NCBI RefSeq assembly: GCF_041435355.1
Contig: NZ_CP108442.1
Coordinates: 4,958,501 to 5,022,500, forward strand
Origin: Streptomyces sp. NBC_01276
GTDB taxonomy: Bacteria; Actinomycetota; Actinomycetes; Streptomycetales; Streptomycetaceae
Direction: 5' to 3'
Length of the DNA: 64,000 nucleotides
Below are positions 1 through 8,129 of the stretch, piece after piece (within the stretch, counting starts at the first letter, position 1; each line of letters starts with the position of its first letter). The position numbers and the translations under genes are program-made. The notes under the pieces were generated by a model. The model was given only the letters and a program-made list of their open reading frames with translations, had not been told where the DNA came from and searched no databases.

Positions 1-324
1 GATCACGCACTCACGGCCGCTGACCCGGCCGATGCCCGCGATCACGCCCGCGGCCGGCGCGGCGCCCCCGTACATCCCCTCGGCGGCCAGCGGGGCCAGC
101 TCCAGGAAGGGGGACCCGGGGTCCAGGAGGGCGTCCACGCGGTCGCGGGGAAGCAGCTTCCCGCGGGCGGTGTGGCGGGCGCGGGCCTTCTCCCCGCCGC
201 CGAGCCGGGCCGCGTCGAGCCGGGCGCGGAGGCCCTCGGCGAGCTCGCGGTGGGCGGCCTCATTGGTCCGCCAGGCCTCGGACGCCGGGTCCGCGGCGCT
301 CGTCAGCACTGGTGCCTGCTGCAT
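1..324 (-). CDS. accD1: Acyl-CoA carboxylase beta (carboxyltransferase) subunit, N-terminal part
   Basis: Only the first 108 codons are in the window; the gene runs off the left edge. The N-terminus (begins [18 protein letters not shown], then [19 protein letters not shown] and [19 protein letters not shown]) is typical of the biotin-dependent propionyl/methylcrotonyl-CoA carboxylase beta family, which transfers carboxyl from biotin to a short-chain acyl-CoA in branched amino-acid or acyl-CoA catabolism. ATG at 324 is preceded by a GGGAG site with 8-base spacing. It is divergent from a TetR gene with two palindromic boxes in the shared promoter region. The symbol accD1 rests on family resemblance and remembered synteny; a methylcrotonyl-CoA carboxylase name would be equally acceptable. 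Confidence 0.85.
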   Translation of the reverse strand, partial: MQQAPVLTSAADPASEAWRTNEAAHRELAEGLRARLDAARLGGGEKARARHTARGKLLPRDRVDALLDPGSPFLELAPLAAEGMYGGAAPAAGVIAGIGRVSGRECVI

Positions 325-355
325 CGGTCGAGCTCCCTTGCTCGGTGCACGCTTT

Positions 356-371
356 GTTAATGACCGTTAAC
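356..371. promoter_or_regulatory. AccR-type operator, box 1
   Basis: GTTAATGACCGTTAAC fits the pattern GTTAA-N6-TTAAC exactly. From memory, this is the consensus reported for AccR, a TetR repressor of short-chain acyl-CoA carboxylase genes in S. avermitilis. It lies 32 bases upstream of the carboxylase start. Confidence 0.65.
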
Positions 372-385
372 GCGTATGCGCCCAG

Positions 386-401
386 GTTAACGAGCGCTAA
401 C
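386..401. promoter_or_regulatory. AccR-type operator, box 2
   Basis: GTTAACGAGCGCTAAC matches the same pattern with one mismatch (CTAAC for TTAAC). It begins 30 bases after box 1, so both boxes face the same side of the helix, and it ends 24 bases before the TetR start. It could serve either AccR or the adjacent TetR protein. Confidence 0.55.
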
Positions 402-424
402 GGCCCTGTCTAGAATGGATTCCC

Positions 425-1003
425 ATGAGCACCAGAGCCGCCGCCCCCACCCGTCGCGAGCAGATCCTCCGTGAGGCCGCTCGGCTCTTCGCGGAGCGCG
501 GGTTCCACGGCGTGGGAGTGGACGAGATAGGGGCAGCGGTCGGTATCAGCGGCCCCGGTCTGTACCGCCACTTCGCCGGCAAGGACGCCATGCTGGCCGA
601 GCTGCTGGTCGGCATCAGCGAGCGGCTGCTGACGGGCGGCCGGCGGCGGGTCGAGGAGGCCGGCGCGAACCCGCGCGAGGTGCTGACCTCCCTCGTCGAG
701 GGCCACATCGACTTCGCGCTGGACGACCGGGCGCTGATCACCCTCCACGACCGGGAGCTGGACCGGCTGCGCGAGGCGGACCGCAAGCTGGTGCGCCAGC
801 TCCAGCGCCAGTACGTCGAACTGTGGGTGGCCGTCGTACGGGAGCTGCACCCCCAGGTCGGCGAGACGGAGGTACGGGTCTGCGTGCACGCGGTCTTCGG
901 GCTGCTGAACTCCACCCCGCATCTGGCGGTCCTCGGCCGGGACGCGACCGAGTCGCTGCTGCGCAGGCTCGCCGACGGCGCCTTCGGAGCGCTGTCGGGG
1001 TGA
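425..1003 (+). CDS. TetR-family transcriptional regulator
   Basis: A 192-residue protein with an N-terminal TetR helix-turn-helix (REQILREAARLFAERGFHG, recognition helix near GPGLYRHFAGKDAML, residues about 10-60) and an all-helical ligand-binding remainder. Such proteins usually repress neighbouring genes and release DNA on binding a small ligand, often an acyl-CoA. Divergence from the carboxylase gene and the two palindromes at 356-401 suggest control of branched-chain/acyl-CoA catabolism together with autoregulation. It may or may not be the protein that binds those boxes, because the AccR described in Streptomyces need not be encoded here. ATG at 425 follows only a weak Shine-Dalgarno sequence. 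Confidence 0.9.
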   Translation: MSTRAAAPTRREQILREAARLFAERGFHGVGVDEIGAAVGISGPGLYRHFAGKDAMLAELLVGISERLLTGGRRRVEEAGANPREVLTSLVEGHIDFALDDRALITLHDRELDRLREADRKLVRQLQRQYVELWVAVVRELHPQVGETEVRVCVHAVFGLLNSTPHLAVLGRDATESLLRRLADGAFGALSG

Positions 1004-1068
1004 GGCGGACGTTCCGGCGGCCGAGGCGGAACGGACGGCTCCGGCCGAGCGACGGCAGAATGGGCCGC

Positions 1069-1863
1069 ATGCCGATAGAGACGCCCGTACCCAGCCGCGC
1101 CGAACTCGTCGAACACCTCGTCCGTACGCGGATCGCGGGGGAGGTGGCCACCCCGCGCGAGAACAACCTGAGCCACTACCGCAAGCTCGCCAACGGCGAC
1201 CGCCACTACTGGCTGGGCCTGGAGCTCGGCGACCGCTGGACGGACGAACAGGACGTCCTGGCCGTCATGGCGGAGCGGTGCGGGGTCGTCGACGACCCCG
1301 AGCACCGGCACGGCCAGGACACCATCGACCCGGAGCTGACGGTCGCGGGCCTGGACCGGCTGGCCGCCCGGCTGCGCAAGGCCGCCTCCGACCGCCAGCG
1401 CGTGCTGCTGGCCACCGGGCACCCGGGCGGGCTGCTCGACGTCCACCGCGCCACCGCCGACGCCCTGCGCGCCGCGGGCTGCGAGATCGTCCGGATCCCG
1501 CAGGGGCTGACCGCCGACGAGGGGTCGGTGTGGCAGTTCGCGGACATCGCCGTGCTGGAGCGCGGGGCCACGCTGTGGCACACCCACTCCCCGGCGCCGA
1601 TGGCCGCGATCCTGGACGGCCTCACGGCGGAGGGCCGCCCGCAGCCGGACCTGGTCGTCGCCGACCACGGCTGGGCGGGCTGCGCGGCGCAGCGCGGGCT
1701 CGACGCCGTCGGGTACGCGGACTGCAACGACCCGGCGCTCTTCCTCGCCGAGGCGGAGGGCACCCTCCAGGTGGCGGTCCCGCTGGACGACCACGTCCGC
1801 GACCCCCGCTACTACGACCCGATGGTCGCCTACCTCCTCGCGGCGGCGGGCCTCACCGCCTGA
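1069..1863 (+). CDS. Phosphatase-like conserved protein
   Basis: Encodes about 264 residues beginning MPIETPVPSRAELVEHLV. I recognise it as a conserved Streptomyces family usually labelled only as phosphatase. Conspicuous segments are NNLSHYRKLANGDRHYW near the start, a central ATGHPGGLLDVHRATADALR (a phosphate-loop-like stretch after a strand), and DHGWAGCAAQRGLDAVGYAD near the end. No signal peptide or membrane segment is visible. An in-frame ATG three codons upstream at 1060 is an alternative start; neither has a strong ribosome site. The reaction and substrate cannot be deduced from the sequence. Confidence 0.7.
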   Translation: MPIETPVPSRAELVEHLVRTRIAGEVATPRENNLSHYRKLANGDRHYWLGLELGDRWTDEQDVLAVMAERCGVVDDPEHRHGQDTIDPELTVAGLDRLAARLRKAASDRQRVLLATGHPGGLLDVHRATADALRAAGCEIVRIPQGLTADEGSVWQFADIAVLERGATLWHTHSPAPMAAILDGLTAEGRPQPDLVVADHGWAGCAAQRGLDAVGYADCNDPALFLAEAEGTLQVAVPLDDHVRDPRYYDPMVAYLLAAAGLTA

Positions 1864-1898
1864 CCCCGCCGCCGCCCGGCCGGTCAGGGCCCGGCCGG

Positions 1899-2897
1899 TC
1901 AGGGCACGGCCGGGCCGGTCGGGCCGCCCGGCCAGGCCGGGCCCGTCCGGCCCGGAGGCGGCGCCGGCGCACGCCCGGCCGCCGGCCAGGGCGTCGGGTC
2001 GAGGTAGACGTGGCGGATCGCCGGGAAGCGCTCGCGGAGCTGGTCCTCGGCGTCCTCGCAGGCCGCCTCCACCTGGCGGGCCGACGCCAGGTCATGGAAG
2101 TCGATCTTCGCGGCGATCAGCACCTCGTCCGGGCCCTGCACCAGGGTCGTCAGCTCCAGCACCCCCTCGATGTGCGGCACCGTCAGCAGCTCCTCGCGGA
2201 CCTCCTCCCGCATCCCGGCGGGCAGCGGGCGCCCGATCAGGTACCGCGCGTTCGAGCGCCCCAGCTCCCAGGCCACCGCCACCAGCAGGGCGCCGATCAG
2301 CAGCGAGGCCACGCCGTCGTACGCCCCGGATCCCGTCAGCTGCGCCCCCAGCAGGCCGCCCGCCGCCAGTACGAGCCCGATCGGCGCGGCCACCTTCTCC
2401 AGCGGGACGGCCTTCACCGCCGTGTCCGGCGTGTGCTCCACGTACGGGCCCAGCGGCGCCCGCATCCGCTCCGCCTCCCCCGTCATCCGCCGCCGGGCCG
2501 TCAACAGCGAGCAGCCCTCCAGCAGGAAGGCGACGGCGAGGACGACGTACGAGACCGTCGGGTCGCCCGGCTCCTCCCCGTGCGCGAGGGTGCGGACGCC
2601 GTCGTAGAAGGCGAAGACCGCGCCGCCGGCGAAGGTCGCGACCGAGGCGAGCAGCGCCCGGCCGCAACGCTCGGACCCGTACCCCCGCGGATGCGCCTCG
2701 TCGGCGGGCCGGGCGCCCCGCTTGAGGGCGGTCGGCAGCAGCAGTTCCGTCACCGTGTCGGCCACCGAGTGCGCGGCTTCGGAGAACATCGCGCTGGACC
2801 CGCTGACGACTCCGCCGACCGCCTTGGCCACCGCGATCCCGAGGTGGGTGGCGGTGGCGACGACGACGGGGCCGGCGCTTTCGGATTCTTCGGACAT
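1899..2897 (-). CDS. Cation diffusion facilitator (CDF) family transporter
   Basis: A 332-residue inner-membrane protein with about six membrane segments in its first 210 residues and a soluble C-terminal ferredoxin-like domain. The second helix contains HSVAD, and the fifth YDGVAS, where CDF proteins place their metal-binding His/Asp residues; the C-terminus includes GVLELTTLVQGPDEVLIAAKI. CDF proteins export divalent cations such as Zn, Fe or Mn by proton exchange; the metal cannot be read from the sequence. The start has no clear ribosome site (preceded by GTCACCCC), so translation may be leaderless. Two copies of CGGCCGGTCAGGGC run into the stop codon and the gap toward the phosphatase-like gene, which is convergent. 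Confidence 0.85.
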   Translation of the reverse strand: MSEESESAGPVVVATATHLGIAVAKAVGGVVSGSSAMFSEAAHSVADTVTELLLPTALKRGARPADEAHPRGYGSERCGRALLASVATFAGGAVFAFYDGVRTLAHGEEPGDPTVSYVVLAVAFLLEGCSLLTARRRMTGEAERMRAPLGPYVEHTPDTAVKAVPLEKVAAPIGLVLAAGGLLGAQLTGSGAYDGVASLLIGALLVAVAWELGRSNARYLIGRPLPAGMREEVREELLTVPHIEGVLELTTLVQGPDEVLIAAKIDFHDLASARQVEAACEDAEDQLRERFPAIRHVYLDPTPWPAAGRAPAPPPGRTGPAWPGGPTGPAVP

Positions 2898-2959
2898 GGG
2901 GTGACGTTATGTCCGCGACGCGGGCCGGATGCCCAGTGACACCCGCCCCGCCGAATACG

Positions 2960-3838
2960 TCAGGCCCGCGGTACGCGGACGACGCCCTCCTGGATGACGG
3001 TCACCGCGAGACGGCCGTCCTGGGTCCAGATGCGGGCCTGGCCCAGGCCCCGGCCGGCCGCGGCCGAGGGGGACTCCTGGTCGTACAGGAGCCACTCGTC
3101 GGCACGGAAGGGCCGGTGGAACCACATGGCGTGGTCCAGCGAGGCGCCGACCACGTCGCCGACCGCCCAGCCGCCCCGGCCGTGCGCGAGCAGCACCGAG
3201 TCCAGCAGGGTCATGTCCGAGACGTAAGTGGCCAGGCAGGTGTGCAGGAGCGGATCGGCTCCCTCCAGCTTGCCGGCCGTACGGAACCACACCTGGGAGC
3301 GGGGCTCGACCGGCTCGCCGACGCTGCCCCACGGCGGGGTCGTCGCGTACCGCAGGTCCACGGCGGCCCGCGCGTCGATCAGCCGCTCCACCGTGCCCGG
3401 GTCCCGGAAGGTCTCCCGGTACGCGGGCAGGGACTCCTCCGCGGTCGGCAGGGTCTCCGGATCCGGGGCGGAGGGCATGACGGCCTGGTGGTCGAGGCCC
3501 TCCTCGTACGTCTGGAACGACGCCGAGAGGTGGAAGATCGGCTGCCCGTGCTGGACGGCGACGACCCGGCGCGTGGTGAAGGAGCGCCCGTCGCGGATCC
3601 GGTCCACGGAGTAGACGATGGGCGCGCCGGGGTCCCCGGCGCGCAGGAAGTACGAGTGCAGCGAGTGCGCCGTGCGGTCCTCGGGGACGGTGCGCCCGGC
3701 CGCGACCAGTGCCTGGGCCGCGACCTGACCGCCGAAGACGCGCGGTACCAGCGCCGAACGGCTGGTACCGCGGAAGATGTTCTCCTCGATCCGCTCAAGG
3801 TCGAGCAGATCGAGGAGAGTCGTCAGTGCCTCGTTCAT
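2960..3838 (-). CDS. tesB: Acyl-CoA thioesterase II (TesB-like)
   Basis: A 292-residue double hot-dog thioesterase of the usual TesB length. The N-terminus LLDLERIEENIFRGTSR and VFGGQVAAQALVAAGRTV, the middle SYFLRAGDPGAPIVYSVDRIRDG, and the C-terminal SLDHAMWFHRPFRADEWLLYDQ are family hallmarks; the last carries the conserved Asp region of the active site. It hydrolyses medium/long acyl-CoA to free acid and CoA in the cytoplasm. It starts 18 bases downstream of the acyl-CoA dehydrogenase stop on the same strand, so the two are almost certainly one transcript linking beta-oxidation with release of acyl chains. Confidence 0.9.
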   Translation of the reverse strand: MNEALTTLLDLLDLERIEENIFRGTSRSALVPRVFGGQVAAQALVAAGRTVPEDRTAHSLHSYFLRAGDPGAPIVYSVDRIRDGRSFTTRRVVAVQHGQPIFHLSASFQTYEEGLDHQAVMPSAPDPETLPTAEESLPAYRETFRDPGTVERLIDARAAVDLRYATTPPWGSVGEPVEPRSQVWFRTAGKLEGADPLLHTCLATYVSDMTLLDSVLLAHGRGGWAVGDVVGASLDHAMWFHRPFRADEWLLYDQESPSAAAGRGLGQARIWTQDGRLAVTVIQEGVVRVPRA

Positions 3839-3856
3839 GGGGGAAGGGTAGGACCC

Positions 3857-5014
3857 TTACAGACCCATCGACTTGGCGATGATCGACTTCATGACCTCGC
3901 TGGTGCCGCCGTAGATGCGGTTCACGCGGTTGTCGGCGTACAGACGGGCGATCGGGTACTCGTTCATGTAGCCGTAGCCGCCGTGCAGCTGGAGGCACTT
4001 GTCGATGACGCGGTGCGCGACCTCGGTGCAGAACAGCTTCGCGGAGGCGGCCTCGGCGGCGGTCAGCTCGCCGGCGTCCAGGGCCTCCAGGGCGCGGTCG
4101 GCGACCGCCTCGGCGGCGTCCACCTCGGCCTGGCAGGAGGCCAGTTCGAACTTGGTGTTCTGGAAGTGCGCGACCGGCTTGCCGAAGACCGTGCGGTCGG
4201 TCACGTACTGCTGGGCGAACCGGACGGCGGCCTTGGCCTGCGCGTACGCGCCGAAGGCGATGCCCCAGCGCTCGGAGGGAAGGTTCGCGCCCAGGTAGTA
4301 GAAGCCCTTGTTCTCCTCGCCGAGCAGGTCCTCGACCGGCACCTTCACGTCGACGAACGCCAGCTCGGCGGTGTCGGAGGTGCGCAGGCCCAGCTTGTCC
4401 AGCTTGCGGCCGATGGAGTAGCCCTCGGACTTGGTGTCCACGGCGAAGAGGGAGATGCCGAAGCGGCGGTCCTGCTCGCCCGGGGCGGAGGTGCGGGCGC
4501 AGACGATCACGCGGTCGGCGTGGACGCCACCGGTGATGAAGGTCTTGGAGCCGTTGAGGACGTAGTGCGTGCCGTCCTCGGAGAGCTTGGCGGTGGTCTT
4601 CATGCCCGCGACGTCGGAGCCGGTGCCCGGCTCGGTCATCGCGAGGGCCCACATCTCCTCGCCGGAGACGAACTTCGGCAGGTAGCGCTTCTTCTGCTCG
4701 TCGGTGGCGAGCATCTTGATGTAGGGCAGGGCGAGCAGCACGTGCACGCCGGAGCCGCCGAAGTTCACGCCGGCGCGCGAGGTCTCCTCGTACAGGACGG
4801 CCTCGAACTTGTGGGTGTCCAGGCCCGCGCCGCCGAACTCCTCGGGGACGTTGATCCCGAAGACGCCCAGCTCGCCGAGCTTGTAGTAGAAGTCGCGCGG
4901 GGCCTGGCCGGCCTGGAACCACTCGTCGTAGACGGGGACGACCTCGGCCTCGATGAAGGCGCGGATGGTCTCGCGGAACGCCTCGTGGTCCTCGTCGAAA
5001 ACGGTACGGCGCAC
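3857..5014 (-). CDS. Acyl-CoA dehydrogenase (LCAD/IVD-like)
   Basis: A 385-residue FAD flavoprotein catalysing alpha,beta-dehydrogenation of acyl-CoA. Visible signatures are AMTEPGTGSDVAGMKTTA (FAD/acyl contact), GSKTFITGG, and QLHGGYGYMNEYPIARLY. The terminal IYGGTSEVMK has Gly where medium-chain enzymes carry their catalytic Glu. As in long-chain and isovaleryl dehydrogenases, the base is probably supplied earlier, perhaps by Glu in LPSERWG (about residue 245). That last point is inference. GTG at 5014 is preceded by AGAGGGG with good spacing. It is cotranscribed with tesB and has a palindromic promoter element about 90 bases upstream. Confidence 0.93.
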   Translation of the reverse strand: MRRTVFDEDHEAFRETIRAFIEAEVVPVYDEWFQAGQAPRDFYYKLGELGVFGINVPEEFGGAGLDTHKFEAVLYEETSRAGVNFGGSGVHVLLALPYIKMLATDEQKKRYLPKFVSGEEMWALAMTEPGTGSDVAGMKTTAKLSEDGTHYVLNGSKTFITGGVHADRVIVCARTSAPGEQDRRFGISLFAVDTKSEGYSIGRKLDKLGLRTSDTAELAFVDVKVPVEDLLGEENKGFYYLGANLPSERWGIAFGAYAQAKAAVRFAQQYVTDRTVFGKPVAHFQNTKFELASCQAEVDAAEAVADRALEALDAGELTAAEAASAKLFCTEVAHRVIDKCLQLHGGYGYMNEYPIARLYADNRVNRIYGGTSEVMKSIIAKSMGL

Positions 5015-5097
5015 AGCCGGCCCCTCTCTGCGGCTGAACCGCCGCCCGCTCTCGCGGGGGTGGTCGTGCGCCGTCGTGGTTGCTCGAATGGTGAAAT

Positions 5098-5124
5098 GCC
5101 TAAGCGCTTGCTCAGATTAAGTTA
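5098..5124. promoter_or_regulatory. Palindromic AAGCGCTT element upstream of the acyl-CoA dehydrogenase
   Basis: Contains TAAGCGCTTGCTCA followed by TTAAGTTA, an AT-rich patch in an otherwise GC-rich gap. The core AAG-CG-CTTG resembles the CAAG-N2-CTTG half-site pattern remembered for TetR regulators of lipid catabolism in actinobacteria (KstR2/FadR type). It could be the operator or promoter of the dehydrogenase-tesB transcript. Confidence 0.35.
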
Positions 5125-5207
5125 CCGGCGGGTTGTTCTCCCTGTCCAGAGTGAGGAGCAGCACGCTGCCGTGCACGGGGCGCGCTGGGCGGGCCGGACC
5201 GGCGCGC

Positions 5208-6272
5208 TCAGTCCGCGGCGGGGCCGAGGTGCTCGGCCAGCACCTGCTGGGTGAGGTGGATCCCGGCGCGCAGCACGGCGTCACGCGCGCCGGGGTGAGC
5301 GGCCCGGTGCGCGGCTTCGAGCTCCCGGGCCAGGCGCAGCCGGTCCGCGCAGGGACCGCCCCGCAGGGCCTCGTCCAGCGCCCGGCCGGTCGCCTCGATC
5401 AGCGGGGCCATGGCGCGCGCCGACGCGTCGTCGGCGGCGGGCCGGGTCTCCACCTCCCGCGTGAGGAACTGCAGGGCCGGGGCAGTCCGCGCCGCCAGCC
5501 GCAGGCGCGGCCACAGCGGGCCCGCCTCGTCGGCCGCATCCCGTCGCGGCGGCAGCAGCAACAGCCGCCCGGTCCCGTGCTCCAGCGCGGCGGACAGTTC
5601 GTACGGGCGGTGCCACAGGGCGAAGGCGGCCACGGGGGCGGGGGAGGGGGCGCCGGCCGGAGCGGGGGCGGAGGCGCGGGCGGCGGTCCGCGCGAGGCGG
5701 TCGGCGAGGCCGGTGCGGTACTCCTCCAGGCCGCGCGCCGTCTCCCGGTACGGGTCCGGCGGCCAGAGCAGCGGGCCGAGGAGCGCCACGACGGCGATGC
5801 CGATCGCGCTCTCCATCAGCCGGGCCAGGGGGTACCCGGGCACCGGCGTGGAGTAGATCACCAGGGCGGTGATGAGCACCTGCTGGTTGGGGGAGCCCCC
5901 GTGGCGCAGCAGGTACGTCCCGGCGCAGGCGCACACCAGGAGTACCGGGAACGACAGCGGGCCCGTGGGCAGCCAGTGCAGGACCGCCACGCTCAGCAGT
6001 ACCCCGACGGCCACCCCGGCCAGGCGCTCCAGGGCCAGCCGGGGCGCCGCGAACACGTCCCCGCGCAGGATCAGGACGGCGGGCAGCGCGGCCGCCACCG
6101 GGGCCGTGCTCGTGCCGAGCCACACGCACGCGTACCAGGGCAGGGCGGCACACACGAGCAGCCGGGCCGCCGACGCGAGGCGCCCGCCGGAGGCGCGGCC
6201 GTTGCCGTGGCCGCTGCCGCGCACCGGTCTGGACATGCGGAACATGCGGAACATGTCGTGCATGCCGGACAT
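5208..6272 (-). CDS. FUSC/aromatic-acid exporter-type membrane protein
   Basis: About 354 residues. After a short basic N-terminus there are five or six hydrophobic segments between residues about 25 and 165 (LLVCAALPWYACVWLG, ALPAVLILRGDVFAAP, VAVGVLLSVAVLHWL, LVCACAGTYLL, ALLGPLLWPP), then a long cytoplasmic Ala/Arg-rich helical tail. This is the layout of half-size FUSC/ArAE family proteins, proposed efflux channels for aromatic acids or similar solutes. I chose ATG at 6272 (MSGMHDMF) because upstream ATGs in frame fall inside the PucR gene. It follows the PucR gene on the same strand by about 30 bases and may be cotranscribed with it. Confidence 0.75.
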   Translation of the reverse strand: MSGMHDMFRMFRMSRPVRGSGHGNGRASGGRLASAARLLVCAALPWYACVWLGTSTAPVAAALPAVLILRGDVFAAPRLALERLAGVAVGVLLSVAVLHWLPTGPLSFPVLLVCACAGTYLLRHGGSPNQQVLITALVIYSTPVPGYPLARLMESAIGIAVVALLGPLLWPPDPYRETARGLEEYRTGLADRLARTAARASAPAPAGAPSPAPVAAFALWHRPYELSAALEHGTGRLLLLPPRRDAADEAGPLWPRLRLAARTAPALQFLTREVETRPAADDASARAMAPLIEATGRALDEALRGGPCADRLRLARELEAAHRAAHPGARDAVLRAGIHLTQQVLAEHLGPAAD

Positions 6273-6303
6273 CGTAGGGCGCGGTGGGGCGGCGGCCCTG
6301 CGG

Positions 6304-8013
6304 TCAGCCGTCCCCGCCGGGCGGGGGTCCGGCCGGGGGTTCGGCATGGGTCTTCGGCCCGGGTTCCCAGCGCAGGGCGAACCACAGCTCCATCCGGGTG
6401 TCGGGGTCGTCCGGGTCGACGCCCAGCAGCCCGGCGGCGCGGGCGATGCGCTGGCGGACGGTGTTGCGGTGGACGCCGAGGGCGGCCGCGGTGCGGTCCC
6501 AGCTGCCGTGGTGCGCGAGCCAGCCCCGGAGGGTGTCCCGCAGGGCGGGGGAGAGGGGGCCGAGCAGGGCCTCGGCGTGCGCCCGCGCCTCGGCCTCGCC
6601 GACCAGACCCGCGAGACCCGGCTCGGCGTGCCGGGCCAGCGGGGTCCGGGCCGCCTCCGCGCGCTGCAGTGCCCGGCGCGCCTGGGCCCCGGCCGTGCCC
6701 AGCCCGGCGGGCGCGGCGGGGGCGCTCACCCCGAGCCGCCAGCCGGGCTGGGGGGCGGGCTCCCGGTCGGTCAGCAGCCGTACGCCGTCCCCGCGCGGGT
6801 CCAGCAGTACGGTGCCCAGCGCGGCGGCCAGCGCCCGCGGATCCCCGCCGCCCCGGGCGTGCACGGCGTACCAGGGCCCGGGCGAGAGCGCCCCGGCCGG
6901 ATCGCCGTCCAGCAGGAGCCGGGTCAGGGAGGCGGCCTCGTCCCCCGCCGGGCGGCTCGCGGTGAGCAGGGTGAGCAGCACGGCGGCGACGGAGGCGATG
7001 GTGTGGTCGCCCGGGGCCCGGGCGGGGGTGGCGAGCGCGAGCACCCGGCCGCCGCCGACGGCGTACGCCGCCAGGTGCGTGCCGCCGAGGGTGTCGGTGG
7101 CCGTCGCCACACCCCCGGCCGCCACCCGCGCGGCCAGCGCGCCGAGCGCCCCGAGCGCGTCCTCCCCCGGCGGCGCCCCGGCGTCCACCGTCGCCCCGTA
7201 CGGCCGGAACCCGCCGCCGGCCGCCCCACCGGGGACGGGCAGTCCGGCCGTACGGGCCCCGCCCGGGCCCGCCCCCGAGCCGGGGCCGGCGCCGACCGTC
7301 GCCCCGGCCGTCGCACCGGCTCCGCCGGTCGTGTCCCGGCTCCCGCCGGCGCCGGTCCCGGCCGGGCCGCCCGCGGGGGCGGACTCCGCCGGGGCCGGCC
7401 CCGTTCCCGCTCCCGGCGGCGGGGTCAGCAGTGCCGCCCAGCCGTTCAGGCTGGCCGCCAGGCGGGACAGGACCGCCGCCACCGGGTGGGGGCGGGCGGC
7501 GGCCGACGCCAGGGACTGCTGCGCGTCGGTCACCCGGCGCAGTTCCCGGGTCCGGGCCTCGGCCATCAGCCGCCAGACCGCCCGGCCGACCGCCGTGAAG
7601 GGGGTGCCCGGCGGGACCTCCACCAGCGGCAGTCCGTACCGCTCGCAGGCCTCGGCGAGGGCCGGCGGCACCGTCTCGTGCACCGGGGTGACCCCGAACC
7701 CGACCGCGCCCACGCCGGCCCGGACCAGCCGCGCCACGTACTCCGCGGGATCCGCGGGAGCCGCTCCCGCCGGAGCCGCGCCCGCCGGAGCCGCGCCCGC
7801 CGGAGCCGCTCCCGCGCCCGCCGCGCCCGCGAGCCCCGCCCCGGCCGTCAGGAGGAGCTCGCCGCCCAGCAGGTAGGGCGACGGGTCGGCCATCTCCGAG
7901 GCGTGCACCCCGTACACGTCCGCGCCGGCGGGCCCCGCGAGGAGCCGCAGCCCCAGCTCCCGGTCGGCGGTCAGGGCGGCCAGCGGAACCGGCGGGGTGA
8001 GCGGGGCCTCCAT
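6304..8013 (-). CDS. PucR-family transcriptional regulator
   Basis: Encodes 569 residues. The N-terminal PucR ligand domain begins [20 protein letters not shown] and includes [24 protein letters not shown]. The C-terminal helix-turn-helix is [20 protein letters not shown] followed by [19 protein letters not shown]. Between them lie a GAAPA tandem repeat and a long Gly/Ala/Pro linker of low complexity. ATG at 8013 is chosen for its GGAG site five bases upstream; longer in-frame starts lack one. PucR proteins control catabolism of nitrogen compounds. The divergent agmatinase/TPP-enzyme operon 116 bases away is the natural target, which would make this a guanidino-compound regulator (inference). 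Confidence 0.88.
   Translation of the reverse strand: MEAPLTPPVPLAALTADRELGLRLLAGPAGADVYGVHASEMADPSPYLLGGELLLTAGAGLAGAAGAGAAPAGAAPAGAAPAGAAPADPAEYVARLVRAGVGAVGFGVTPVHETVPPALAEACERYGLPLVEVPPGTPFTAVGRAVWRLMAEARTRELRRVTDAQQSLASAAARPHPVAAVLSRLAASLNGWAALLTPPPGAGTGPAPAESAPAGGPAGTGAGGSRDTTGGAGATAGATVGAGPGSGAGPGGARTAGLPVPGGAAGGGFRPYGATVDAGAPPGEDALGALGALAARVAAGGVATATDTLGGTHLAAYAVGGGRVLALATPARAPGDHTIASVAAVLLTLLTASRPAGDEAASLTRLLLDGDPAGALSPGPWYAVHARGGGDPRALAAALGTVLLDPRGDGVRLLTDREPAPQPGWRLGVSAPAAPAGLGTAGAQARRALQRAEAARTPLARHAEPGLAGLVGEAEARAHAEALLGPLSPALRDTLRGWLAHHGSWDRTAAALGVHRNTVRQRIARAAGLLGVDPDDPDTRMELWFALRWEPGPKTHAEPPAGPPPGGDG
7757..7816 (-). repeat. Four 15-bp tandem repeats inside the PucR gene
   Basis: Four consecutive copies of GGAGCCGC(T/G)CCCGCC on the plus strand encode repeated GAAPA in the regulator's N-terminal domain. 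Copies two and three are identical; one and four differ at one or two bases. Copy number is likely to vary between strains. Confidence 0.9.
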
Positions 8014-8129
8014 GGCTACTCCGTACATATCGGTGCCGAACAGTGGATGAAACGTACACTTCGCGCCCCATCGGCGCCCGCTTACGCTCGAAGGACCGCA
8101 CCCGTAGGACCACCAGAAGGGCACCCCCC
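8014..8129. promoter_or_regulatory. Divergent promoter region between pucR-type gene and agmatinase
   Basis: A 116-base region must hold both promoters. It is relatively AT-rich around CAGTGGATGAAACGTACACT, and GCTTACGCT offers a possible -10 for the agmatinase side. No clear palindrome was found, so the boundaries of any operator are unknown. Confidence 0.4.
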
